A stretch of DNA of 64,000 nucleotides from Avena insularis (lineage: Eukaryota; Streptophyta; Magnoliopsida; Poales; Poaceae): assembly GCA_023614405.1 (NCBI GenBank), contig CM042685.1, positions 233,223,661 to 233,287,660 on the forward strand, in the 5' to 3' direction. A program made the position numbers and the translations under genes. Shown here piece by piece: positions 11,824-23,200 of the stretch. The notes below the pieces were generated by a model, which had not been told where the DNA came from, ran no database searches, and worked only from the letters and a program-made list of their open reading frames with translations. Within the stretch, counting starts at the first letter, position 1. Each line of letters starts with the position of its first letter.

Positions 11824-12639
11824 CCTTCCATGGCTAGAGCATGCGGCGACCGAAGTTGTTCCTCATCGTGAGGTTGTCGTAAAACCTCTCGGCCATGGGA
11901 AGTGGGAAAAGTGAGGGATTTCGCCGGAATTGATAGAGCTGGAAAGCTATAAGAGAGTGTGAAGAGAGTCGGCGAGGCGGCGAGGACGAAAGGGATGTAG
12001 CGGCGAGGGCGATAAAAGGGGAACCAACAGGAAGTTGTTGCCTGTCGATCCGTTGCGGAAGACGAGGCGATGATGGCGCACAATTACGGCGACACCGAGA
12101 CCCACCCCACAAGAAACGACAGATCTTTTGGCCGACAGGTAGGGTCACCTTCCCTTAATTTTTAAGGCACATTTTTTGGAAGATCAGTTCTAAGGCACAT
12201 TTCGGTAAATCAATGGTGGGTTTCTACTTGGATCCAGTCATTTAGAGCATCTCCAGCATAAGCCAAAAAATGCAGCGTTGCAAATCAGTTTTGGAGCGCA
12301 CGCTATCATATTCGAGCGCTGCAAAATCGCGTGACCTCCGCCGGAGGCGCTAAAATGCAGCGTCCGAGTGTCCGCGAGTTTTTTGCCCCCACCTGGCGCT
12401 GTAAAATAGAGAGCGCGCTACAGGCGCAAACACAAAAACAACAATTATATACATTCAACAAGATCAAACAAACACCAAAAAATTAACAATAAATTGTCTA
12501 GAAAATTTATTACAACAAGTTTTGCATCACCAATAGCACAAATAGTTTTGCAACACACCAACAAATAGTTTTACAACAATACAATGATGTCGTTCATCAA
12601 CAAATACAACAAATTGTTTCATAACAATACAACAAGCAT

Positions 12640-13869
12640 ACAAATGAACTACTGACCTCCAAACCATTTCCACCACTCCTCGATGAGATCATTTTGAAGC
12701 TCATCATGTGCGTCATTGGACCAGATTGCATGATAAGAGGCCATAAACTATGTTCTGAGCGTTGAACTTGTACGGGCACACCCATCAAGTCATAGTGGGT
12801 GGTTTCTTCTACATCTTTCACATGGTCATCCTCTATGATCATGTTATGCATGATGACACAAGCATTAATGATATACCAAAGACACTCTTGGTTCCAAAAT
12901 CTAGTCGGTCCTCTCACAATAGAAAATTGGGCTTGTAAAATCCAAATTCTCTCTCCACATCTTTTCTAGCCGCCATTTGCGTTGCGTGAAAGTTGGTTTG
13001 TTTCTTACTTTTGGGCTTGTGGACCGGTTTCACAAATGTTTGCTACCTTGGGTAGATGTCGTCGTCAAGATAGTAGCCATAGTTGTACTTATGGCCATTT
13101 GCTTCAAACTCCACTTGTGGACCTTCACGCAATGTGATCCTTGTCATAAGAGGAGACCGTTGGATGACATTGATGTCATTGCAAGACCCAGACATACCAA
13201 AAAATGCATGCCAAATCCAAGTCTCGTAGTCGGCCACCGCTTCAAGGATTATAGTTGAATCCTTTTTATGCCCTTTGAATTGTCCATGCCATGCCGCAGG
13301 ACAATTCTTCCCACTCTAATGCATGCAATCTATGGAGCCAAGCATTCCAAGAAATCTCTGAGCCGCGTTCTCCTCCAAGAGCCTAGCCGTGTCCTCGGCA
13401 TTGGGGGCTCTCAAAAATGTGGTGCAAAACACTTGCACAATGGCCACAACAAACCACTTTATGTGCTCTCACCATGGCCAAGTGGTCATCAATGAGATCC
13501 ACCGGTATATACCGTATACCAACATCCTCAAAGTGGCGGTCACCTTCTAATAGGTGCTATGCCCGAGCTCTCTGGCGGCATTCCTCCTCTGCACAAAGTA
13601 TGTATCATACTTGGCCACCTCCCACACGATGTGCTTGAACAAACCGGTGCTCATCCGAAAACGACGACGAAAATAGCTCTCGGAAAATGTTGCATCGTCA
13701 TTGAAATACATCCACATCAACTTGTTGTGGCCTTCGATCCGTTCCCTCCACAAAAAACTGAGTCACCTATCGTTGGCTTCTTGTTAGCTTGCGAAGCCAA
13801 TGGCATGGAAATGGCCTCATCTTCCTCCATATCGAACTCATCATCGGAATCATCGTAGGATGAACTCAT
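12640..13869 (-). pseudogene. Harbinger (HARBI1-like nuclease) transposase, decayed
   Basis: Read from 13869: an acidic start (MSSSYDDSDDEFDMEED), the helix-turn-helix-like part with SESYFRRRFRMS, and the catalytic core with GSIDCMH, WIWHAFFGMSGSCNDINV, ANGHKYNYGYYL and DDDIYP. It ends with INACVIMHNMIIED. These are diagnostic of plant Harbinger transposases, which cut and paste DNA at TTA-type targets in the nucleus. Several frameshifts and stops split it (for example after GSIDCMH and after DDDIYPR), so it cannot make a full protein. Confidence 0.8.
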
Positions 13870-13968
13870 CTACACGTAAAATGCACAAACTCATCTACAC
13901 ATAAAATGCACAAAAAATGAGGGCAGGCGTGGCGGAACGAACTATGCGGTAATTTTGACGAACACCTT

Positions 13969-14046
13969 GTGTGCGTCAAGTTGCCTCCCGGCTCGAGGAA
14001 GACATTGGTGTGCGTCAAGTTGCCTCCCGGCTCGAGGAAGACATTG
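13969..14046. repeat. 39-bp perfect tandem duplication
   Basis: The 39-bp unit GTGCGTCAAGTTGCC... occurs twice in a row with offset 39. It lies inside the Harbinger remnant, upstream of the transposase start. The length is a multiple of three. Confidence 0.85.
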
Positions 14047-14355
14047 GCGCCGACAAGCTTGAGCGCGGCGGCACGCTGCCAACGAATCGAGCCCGCGCGG
14101 ACGCCAAGCTTCGGGAAATCCGACCATCTTGCGGCGTAGGTAGGCGGAGTGCGGAGCATGGGCGATGTTGGCGCCGCTGAGAAATGGAGCGCCGACGAGA
14201 TTGGTAGGCAGCGCTGAAGTGGGTGCGGGAAGTGGTTCTTCCCGCGTGTCGCCGGCGGTAGCCGGAGCCCAATATTTTGTGCTTCAAATAGCGCAAAATA
14301 AACGCCGCGCTAAAAATTTGCCGCGCGTCTTATTTTAGCGCATCCGCTGCACACA

Positions 14356-14589
14356 CGGTAAAAATACAGTTATTTTATCGTAAAATCCATTGCCAAACTT
14401 GATTTTCGAAAATTTCAACTGAAATTCGAACTCGAAGGTCGCATCGCATACGTGCGTGCGCTAGTAATGTGCATACAAGTACTGAAGGAATTTTACATCG
14501 CTAAAATATTCGGGAAGGGATAAGTGACAAACTACTAAAACGAGCAACAAAACAAACTTAGCCATCACTGCAGTGGCGCATCGATATCC
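14356..14589. other. Short spacer downstream of membrane-protein gene
   Basis: This is AT-rich sequence between the Harbinger remnant and the stop codon of the next gene, and probably includes that gene's 3' UTR. I see nothing else in it. Confidence 0.5.
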
Positions 14590-15405
14590 CTACGAATCCT
14601 TCTTATCTACGCCGTCGTCGTCGATGCTGCCGCGGGTGCGCGTCGTGCGGTCGCTGCCGTCGGCGCCGTTGCCGCAGTAGTACCTCTGGAGCGCCCTTGG
14701 CAGGTAGAAGGGCACGAGGAAAGCGAACAGGTTGGCGCCCCAGAACGCCAGGTTGGCCACGGCGAGCACCCTCCCCGCCACCAGCCGGCGCGGGGCCACG
14801 TCCAGGACGCCGCGCTTCTCGTCCATCTCCTGCCGCAGCCACTCCCCGGCCGCGAACATCCTGCGCGCGCTGTACATGACCGGGACGGCGACCCTGACGG
14901 GGAGCGAGAACCGCCAGGGCCAGGCCGCCGTCAGGCCCTCCGTGAAGACCTGCGCGGCTAGGAGGAACGCGTGCGGGGCCGCGGCGGAGACCCCCGCGGT
15001 GTCCCCGGACCGGAGGCCGTCGAGGATGTAGAGCGCCGGGAACGCCGCGCCCACGAGGAACCCGACCACGGTGTGCGCGGCGAGGAGGAGGCGTGCGGGG
15101 CCTTGGAAGACGGGCGCGGCCGGGTTGGGCTTCCCCGAGCGCTGCGGGAAGGCGAGCGTGGCGAGGAGGACGAGGTAGGGGATGAGCAGGACGGCGAAGG
15201 CGATCTCCGAGAGCGGGACCGTGGTGGAGAAGGCGAGCACGGCGGCGGCGCCCAGCGCGTTGAGCTGCTTGATGGAGAAGAGGTAGTAGTGGTGGTGCGG
15301 GCGCGCCGTGGGCGAGGTGGGCGTCGGGTGCAGCGGCGGGGGCGGCTGCCCCATCGACGGCAGCGCGATGCCGCCTCCCGCCGTCGGGCCCACGCCGCCG
15401 GACAT
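14590..15405 (-). CDS. Plant multi-pass membrane protein of unknown function
   Basis: A single-exon frame of 271 residues. A proline/glycine-rich N-terminus (1-40) ends in a histidine/tyrosine cluster (PHHHYYLFSIKQLN). About five hydrophobic segments follow at 48-63, 67-87, 105-127, 142-163 and 213-235, then a basic/acidic hydrophilic tail. The layout and the LFSIKQLNALGAA motif recall a family of uncharacterised plant membrane proteins; I think it may be DUF7733, but that label is from memory. No catalytic residues can be named. The frame is intact, GC-rich at third positions like many grass genes, and not repeated in the window, all supporting a real host gene. The ATG at 15405 is the first in the frame; the upstream 90 bp look like a 5' leader. 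Confidence 0.8.
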   Translation of the reverse strand: MSGGVGPTAGGGIALPSMGQPPPPLHPTPTSPTARPHHHYYLFSIKQLNALGAAAVLAFSTTVPLSEIAFAVLLIPYLVLLATLAFPQRSGKPNPAAPVFQGPARLLLAAHTVVGFLVGAAFPALYILDGLRSGDTAGVSAAAPHAFLLAAQVFTEGLTAAWPWRFSLPVRVAVPVMYSARRMFAAGEWLRQEMDEKRGVLDVAPRRLVAGRVLAVANLAFWGANLFAFLVPFYLPRALQRYYCGNGADGSDRTTRTRGSIDDDGVDKKDS

Positions 15406-17233
15406 GAGCAGCTAGTTACCGGAGAGATCGATCACGCAGCCGTAGTCGATTGCTATACTAGGAGAGTTGATAGCGGCAGCGTTGGTGAGTGAGTGAGGTG
15501 TCTCCGGTGCAGGCAGCGGAGAAAGGCTTAAGGCGAGGACTGGGTGGCATGCGTGGCGCGCTCTGGTGCTGGGCTCGCCATGGCGCGCCGCGTGTGGAAC
15601 CTTTGCATTATCTTACTGGCCTCGTAGCCTGCGAAGAACAGCGCGGCTCGTATCAGGCTACGTGTTCCCGGCTGACTAGCACGCTCCTTGCTTGGAAGGC
15701 CAGAAGAAAAATGCACAGGAACTTTCTGGAAACAAGGTGACTCGGAGTTAGAACCACAAGTAGGTATTGGTAGATTGAGCTACCGATGGCGCTTTTTCGG
15801 AACCAAATCCTATTAAGACTGGTAAGCTGCGGATAATAGGGCTCTGACACTTGTTTCCTCTTTTCTTTTTTAACGTTGCACCGACGCCGTTTTGGTATCT
15901 AGAATTGAGTTAAAACATCTCTGTGATCTATTAAGTTGCCACACACATGGTTATCAGCGGAGAAAATACAAACTATCTGGACACATATGGTTAGTTAGTC
16001 ATTCCGTCATGTTTGTTGTTAAGTTATTGGCATGACTACATACTTTTTAAAACATTCCCTCGCAATATTATTTCCTCTAATTACTAGGTCATGTTTTCCA
16101 CTATCCAATGATTAGACCATCAAAATAGATATAGGGCTCATCTGTCAGCGACTCTGTTAGATATTCTATCAAATTATCAAATATCTCCTATGCACGACCG
16201 CATCAGGGTAGCCACCCATCAATCTTTTGGCCAACAGGGCTATGCAAGTCAGCTGCAATCCAGCCACGCAATAGCAAGGCCGCCCTTTCCGCCACTACAG
16301 TCTAGTTTAGAGCGTCCGTTTGCTGGTGTTGCTTCTGAGCATGGTAAAGTTATTGAGTTTCTTTAGAAACGATGATCTCAGAATCATATAGATCAACATG
16401 GATCTTTTTCTATCCATAAAAAGAACAAAGCAGAATTAATTACTTCTCGAGTTGTTTCTGCCTTTTTGGGATCATACATGTACAAAAGTGGAGTAGCAAT
16501 GTAGCATGGAGGCTCGGGAGAATCATATAGATCAACATGGATCTTTTTCTATCCATAAAAAGAACAAAGCAGGATTAATTACCTCTTGAGTTGTTTCTGC
16601 CTTTTTAGGTTATGGAGCAATTCCAGCTTTAGTACTATTATCCGCTAACATTGACTATCCCGCAAAAGTGACGAGACTAGCATGAGCACAGTAAGAGGGC
16701 TAACAAAGATTGGTCAACGCAGTTTAAGGGGAAAGGGACCTAGCAATTAGAAGAAACTAAATTTTGAAGGGATACTTGCAAAAAACAGACGGCCACATCA
16801 ACGAATTAACAGCGGACATGACATGACAAATAACTAACCAGGCGCAACCACACAACTCGATAGACCACTCAGTTGTTTAACTCTCTAAATTTATCATGTA
16901 TTAACCTGGGCTGGCCATGACGAAAACAGCGTGCGCCCAGGACAGAATTTGAGAAGTTTGCAAGGAGTGTGATATCAAATGTATATTTGGACAAAGTGCA
17001 GACTGCAGACCAGTCGTTTTGCTTGCAGTCTCAACTCCAAGCCACTCCCACAGACAGAAATGTTAGAGAGAACTAATGTTAACAGCAACAAAATGGATGT
17101 CAAGAGAGCTCCGCATCGGCTCATCCCAGTTAAGTCCACCGCTAAGTCAGACACAATGTACGCTACAACTGCGCTAACGGATTCGCTAAGTCTGTCTCCA
17201 GCTACATGGAGCGGTGGCTTCCAGGTCAAGGGG
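15406..17233. other. Intergenic region between membrane-protein gene and SKI3
   Basis: Contains the presumed promoter and leader of the upstream gene near 15406-15550, and probably the 3' UTR of SKI3 in its right part. It holds a direct duplication (listed separately). I see no other gene or recognisable transposon. Confidence 0.5.
16380..16608. repeat. Direct duplication, about 90 bp with 139-bp offset
   Basis: The stretch AGAATCATATAGATCAACAT and the following 70 bp (16380-16470) recur at 16519-16608 with only a few mismatches. The two copies are separated by about 50 bp of unrelated sequence. Confidence 0.85.
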
Positions 17234-20200
17234 TTACACGTACACAACCTGCTGCAAGGCCTTCCAGTACCTGGAGCACGACGGGTTCTGGTGTATCGCC
17301 CGGAGAAGCCACGCGCCAGGGCTCTGCATTGTCTCCGGCAGCAGCTGCTGCTGCTTCTGCCGAGGAGCTACCACCGCTGCTGACTGGCTCGCCAGCAGAT
17401 GCATTTGGAAGTAGAGCTCAGCAGGCCGCAGTTCTGTGTGAATGAAAAAGCAGGAAACCGTAAATAAGATGCGGAAATTTAGCAGAAGTGTTCTTGGAAG
17501 CTTTGAGGTTCAGGTTCAGACCTGGGGGCCATGAGAACCATTCGAGGCGAAGGTTTTTCTCCCACTTGGCTTTGGAACCGAGGCTGCCTTCTGCTTGGGC
17601 CAGTAGGAGTGATATGATGGGCACCGTAGCTTGAGATTTCTGCTGTGCCTTTCTGAGGCTCGAAGCGGCACGGGCTATGAATTGAGGAGCCGCGTACCTC
17701 CTGGCAATTTCCATACACATAGCCCCTGACAGGATGATTCTGACTCAGTACACAGCAACAGTAAAAGAGAAGCAAACTCATGTACTTACTATTCAGGATG
17801 TACTCTAAACTGCGAAGTAGTATAAAAGTAGCATAAAATTTCCAGGCGGTGATCATCAAGTCGCATTGGACAGGATGAATTATACCTCGCCAAGTAGCTT
17901 GCTAATAAAAGTTAAAGCTGAGCATCTACTTGGTCAGTCTAGTCCATACATGTGAAGCAGAACCATCAACTAGTGTGATACAATTGGCAATGCTAAGGTA
18001 AGGCCACAATGCCAGCTGTTAAATGAAAACTACCAGTAAACCAAATGATAGACAAATCGCTCGACAAAGAAGATTCTTTTCTCAAAGTTTCTTAAGCAGA
18101 CTGCACGATAGTGCGAACATGCAATTTACTTGAGGTAACAGCGCAATCAACAACAAAATTCAACTCTATAAGAAATAAAAAATGTTTCAGGGAAAACTGA
18201 CAATTAACATGAGCTACCTAACAAAGCAGAAACATAACAAACTGACTTACCATTGAGAAATAAGATGCAGCTATCAGCATCCTTTTCAGCACAAGCCTGT
18301 GCAAGAGCTTTTTCAGCACTTACAAAGTCCTCGCTCCGCATAGAAGACTGAGCACATGCTAGATTAAAAAGAGATGCCCATTTTGACGGGTTGCTACCCT
18401 TTCTTTCAATGCACTCTCTTAGATTTATCTCTATTTCATCAGTGCCAGGGTTCGATGAATTTAGGGACTCAAGTTGCTTCAGCATTACCCAGCCAATCTC
18501 AGTATTTGTCCGGTTCTGCAAGCATTTCATGTACTCCTTCCTGGAGTTTGAAAGATCGCCTTGCACTGCATAAACCCGACACAGTTGCAAGTGTGCAAAG
18601 AAAGCATCCACACATGGAGTAACTCTTAAAGCCTCTGTAGCTTGAGCAATGCAGTTTGCGTAGTCATCAGATTGCAAACTAATCTCTGAAGACAAAAGAA
18701 GTAGCAAGTACTTCTCATAAAGGAAACTTTTATGCTCTCGTGAACTGGTTCTGCTGGACAGAACTTGTAAAATCAGCCTCTTCAAAATGGTACAAATATG
18801 TTTGGGGTACTTCTCTTCGCGTGCTTTTTGGAAAATAGCAAGTACAAGCAGGTACCGTGCATCTTGGTTCCATGGCTCCTGATGAACCAACCTTCAAAAA
18901 AAGTTCCATGCTTAGTTTGCTAACCAAAGTCAAATAATTAATTATGATGGTTGTCGCTGTAGTAAGTTGGAAAAGACATACCTTTGCAGGTTGCATATTG
19001 CATTGTATTGACTTGGGTACTGGTCTTCACATGTTGGGAATGAGAACTTTGGATAAGAAGTGCAGGTAGCATAGCAAGACACTGTTGCACATGCTTGAAT
19101 TTGATGCGGGGACCTTAGGCCCCTGTTGGATGTGTGCCCATGGGACAATGAAGTAACCCTTACTGCTTTGTGAGAAGCAGTCCAATCTCCACCGGACAGC
19201 AGCAGTGATCCAAGATGGTTTCTGCAGCATGCAACAAAGTGATATTATGACCAAATTATATAATCAAGTTCCATTGTTCCAGGCAAGATTGTTACCTTAC
19301 TAAACTGCAGTCAGGATACATGTGCAGAACCTTTTTCAGGTAAGACAAACCACCCTCGACCCCTAAATAGTTGTTTGATTCCCCACCAATCTACAAGTAA
19401 AATTTAGTGTATATTAGTACAACTAGCGTAGAGCCAAACAAAAATCCACAGAATACTGATATCCTTGGGTACTTACTGCCTTCCCCAGAGCAATATTTGA
19501 GTGGACTTCACTCATGACCTCATATGATGTAAGTCTAGGAGGCGTACTCAAGTGAGGTAACTGAAAACGCTTGTTTGTCTGCAAAGCATCTAATGCAGAG
19601 ATGATGAATTTCAACTCTCTGTTATAGCTGGGTTGACCAGGGAGTGTATGAATGACTAGAGCTGCAGAATCCTTCCCAGTGATGTTGTATGCCAAGGTGC
19701 ATATGAATCCCAATGCCCCAGTTGCACTCTCCTGCTTCATACTAGGTAAGTTCTCAGCCAAGTTCCTTGATACAGAGAGAGCTTCATCATGCCGTCCAAG
19801 TTTCCACAATGCAAAAGCATATATCTGTAATCCTTCAACATTCAGCAATCCTAGAAATTGAGATGGCTTGTTAGTTTGTATGTTTATGGCATGTACAAAG
19901 TACTTGAAAATGATATGTTTACCCAATTCAGGAAGAAAAATAGGAAATAAGTACCGTTGCTTGAAGTGAAAATTAAACAAACCTTTTGTTTTCAACTGTT
20001 CGCACTCCCGCGCTGCATCAGTTGAAAGACCAGCCTGCAGCAAATGCAATGCTTGTTAACTAAAGAAGTGGAAGTGCTTATGGAGAACAAAAGGATAACC
20101 ACCTAACCAAGAACCAAGATTAATAAGTACCACACCAGGAACAGCAAGCTTATTATAAATATAGAAGTCAAAGGAAAACAACATTTTTTTTGGAGATTGT

Positions 20201-23200
20201 ACAGTAAACAACATGACTTTAGCTTCTTGTTCTGCAATACAATTACTTCCTCCATCCCAAATTACTTGACTCAACTTTGTCTAGATATGCATGTATCTAA
20301 ACACTAAAATGCGTCTAGATACATGTGTATCTAGACAAAGTTGAGTCAAGTAATTTGGGATGGAGGGAGTATTACTTTATCAAACCACATGATAGTGCTT
20401 CTTACCTTGCAAAGTGACCGGGCAAGATTCAGTGAAACATCAACAAAAGGATATCTGTTGTCTAACTTGGACCTGTGCATCATGCCTAAAGCAAATTTCG
20501 CCTGTTGGTAAGATGTGATTGCAGATTGAAAGTCTGATCGGACTTCAGCAACCAATCCGTTTATATTGTGTGACTCTGGGTAATGAGGCGCTCGCTGAAC
20601 AGCCTGTCTTACAGCCATCAATACCTACATAGAATAATGGCACCACATATAAAGAGACTGACATGTCAATAAACGAAAAGGAAGCATGAATAAGTGTGAA
20701 CAACATAACCATTGCTTAAGATAGTACCATGCAAAACCTGGTTCTCAAAATACCCAAACCCAAGCAACACTGCAGTAGCAGATTATGTTGTAGATACTAA
20801 CATAGGACAACTGAAACAATTTGTAACACTAACTTAGCGACAGAGCCAATAATTCAACAACACTATACAATTTAAAAATGAGGCATGAGACTATGTAATA
20901 ACAGCCACCGGGTCGAACAGATTGCTTTCAGGAAAAACATCACTTCATTTTGAGCATGAAGTGGCACAATATTTACTCCGGAACTTGCAAGGACGACAGA
21001 CGAAATTAAAAACATACCTGAGGTGACAGAAGTTCACCAGAACGAGCAGCAATAGTTCCAAGGCCAATCTGGAACTCTGGTAGCTATGCAAATGTGTCAT
21101 GAGGATGAGATAAAAACTAAAGTAAGGAAATAACGAATGGGAGAACTAAATTGCATTAGTTACATTGATAGAAACAGACATTTCAGATAATTGTACTTAC
21201 AGGTAGTATCTGCACAGCTCTCAAGCAGCTTTCATAAGACTCGTTTACTGCGCCAGCCCTTTAAGATCGTATGAAAGATTAAATCAGCTTAAGTAAAAAA
21301 AAATGAGTGCAGCAATATAGGGAATGTTTTGGCTCTTGATGAAAGATGTAGGGGGGTGGTTACCCAGATTGGTTATGATTTTCTGCTGACATTCCTGCCC
21401 ATGGCAAGGCCAATGAAGGATCAATGCTTCGAGCTCGATCAAATGCTTGTCTTGCCAATTGCTTGTGACCTGATTGTCTGTAAATCTGAAGGTCAAATTA
21501 TTAGTAACCTTACAACTAGTTGAAGAGCCAATCAGAAAACCAACTGCAGCATAATAGGATTATAGCAGTACCTTTCCAAGGTATGCCCAAGCTTCAGAGA
21601 GAGACATATCCAAATGCAGTGCCCTGATAAGAGAATGCTGCTTTAAAGCCTGATTACTTGACACTGAACCCAATGTGACCCAGAAATCCTTATTAACTGG
21701 TTCCAGCATCAAACCACCCAATGACATTTTCTCTGGAAGCTCCCTGTTGTACAGAGAACATATAGTGTTATCAGAAAAGCTCCTAACAAGAAGTTGGCAT
21801 CTTATGAACAAAAAAGTTTACCAGATTATGGGGTCTACAGAGTTATTTTCCTCCATGGTACAAATGAGATCAAGACAAACAGCAGTATCAACGTGAATAT
21901 TAGCTTCCCAAGGGGTGAGATGCAAAGCTCGTTGATATGAGAGTTTTGCACCATTTGCAGCTGACAAACACGTACTTCTCCACTCAAGGACAGAAGCTTT
22001 GAAAGTCTGCTCATCCATGCCCCACTTGATATCCCCACCCTCCCACGGAAAGCATCTTGCAAGTGCAAGCTGACATAGTGTGGGACATATATGGTGGAAT
22101 AAAATAAGTTATAAGGTGCCAGGTAAATTTAAATGATTATTAAATTGATGGTAACATAGGTACCTGAGCATCTGCATGCAATTTCCAAACACAGGAAAGG
22201 TTTCGGGTCAAGGAAGAACAAATTTTAGCAGCTTCTGATGCTTCCTACATAAAATAACACTCAAGCCATACATGAGCATGAAATGCAATTAAAATGAAAC
22301 AAAGCATATACCAAAATACCTTCAACAGATTAGCTGCCCAGGTAAATGCTCCGGTAGCTACACAATGCCTTGACCAAGCAAGCAATGCAGAAGCAAGCCC
22401 AAAGTATGCGGAATGATTATGAGGAGCCAACTCCAAGGCAGAACGAAACTGTTCAACTCCCTGTCATTGCGTATTTTGCAAGAAGTGCAATAACAGAGAT
22501 ATTATTACTCATAGCAGCAGTAGAGTTTGCACTGATGCACTATTAAATTGGCCTTTACTAATAAAACCATGTGTATCCAAGCTCAAAATACTTCCTACCT
22601 TTCTGAAATAACCAAGCATCAGCTGGATGTTTCCACTTTCAATCAACGCAAAGACCCTGGAACTATCGAGTTCAATAGCACGCCCATATGACTGCCAACA
22701 AAAACTGAAGTAAGCATATTCAGAAGACCCTATACAACACACTGAAATTGGTTATGATGCCAAAAAAGGAAAACAACACACCTTTACTGCAGCAGTAAAC
22801 ATGCCCAAACGGTGGTAAGCCAGACCAAGTGCCTAATAACAAATATGGAATGTTAATAAAGTTTTCAATTGCGTTGTAAAGATAGAAGTAGGGAGTAAAG
22901 TTTTATCAGCTTTGACAATGAAAGAGAAAGAAATAGAACACACACCTCCCATAAATCAGCACATGTAGGGTATCCTCGTATTGAGTGTTGAAGGCTTTGT
23001 ATAGCCTCTGACCATTTGTTTTGATGAACCTAAGTTTTTCGTGGCATGTCAATACTTATTATGTTCGGTACACAATTTAGCACATAAAGAAAAGATAATC
23101 ACAAGAAAAATAAAACAAATTTTACATAAGCTTTACCCCGACCGTTAAAGGAGGTACACTAGTAGCTCCTAATCCAATAAAACAAAATATTGCAATTCAT

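Larger units (their letters stand above)
12245..14355 (-). mobile_element. PIF/Harbinger DNA transposon remnant
   Basis: The left end GAGCATCTCCAGCATAAG follows TTA (12241-12243), the usual Harbinger target. Both ends are rich in GCGC/CGCTAAAAT words typical of grass Harbinger termini (12280-12420 and 14285-14340). A clean matching right terminus and second TTA were not found, so the right end is approximate. A transposase remnant lies inside on the minus strand. Confidence 0.65.

Noticed and set aside
14971..15492. Long arginine/glutamate-rich frame opposite the membrane-protein gene
   Set aside because: It is an antisense shadow of a GC-rich coding exon.
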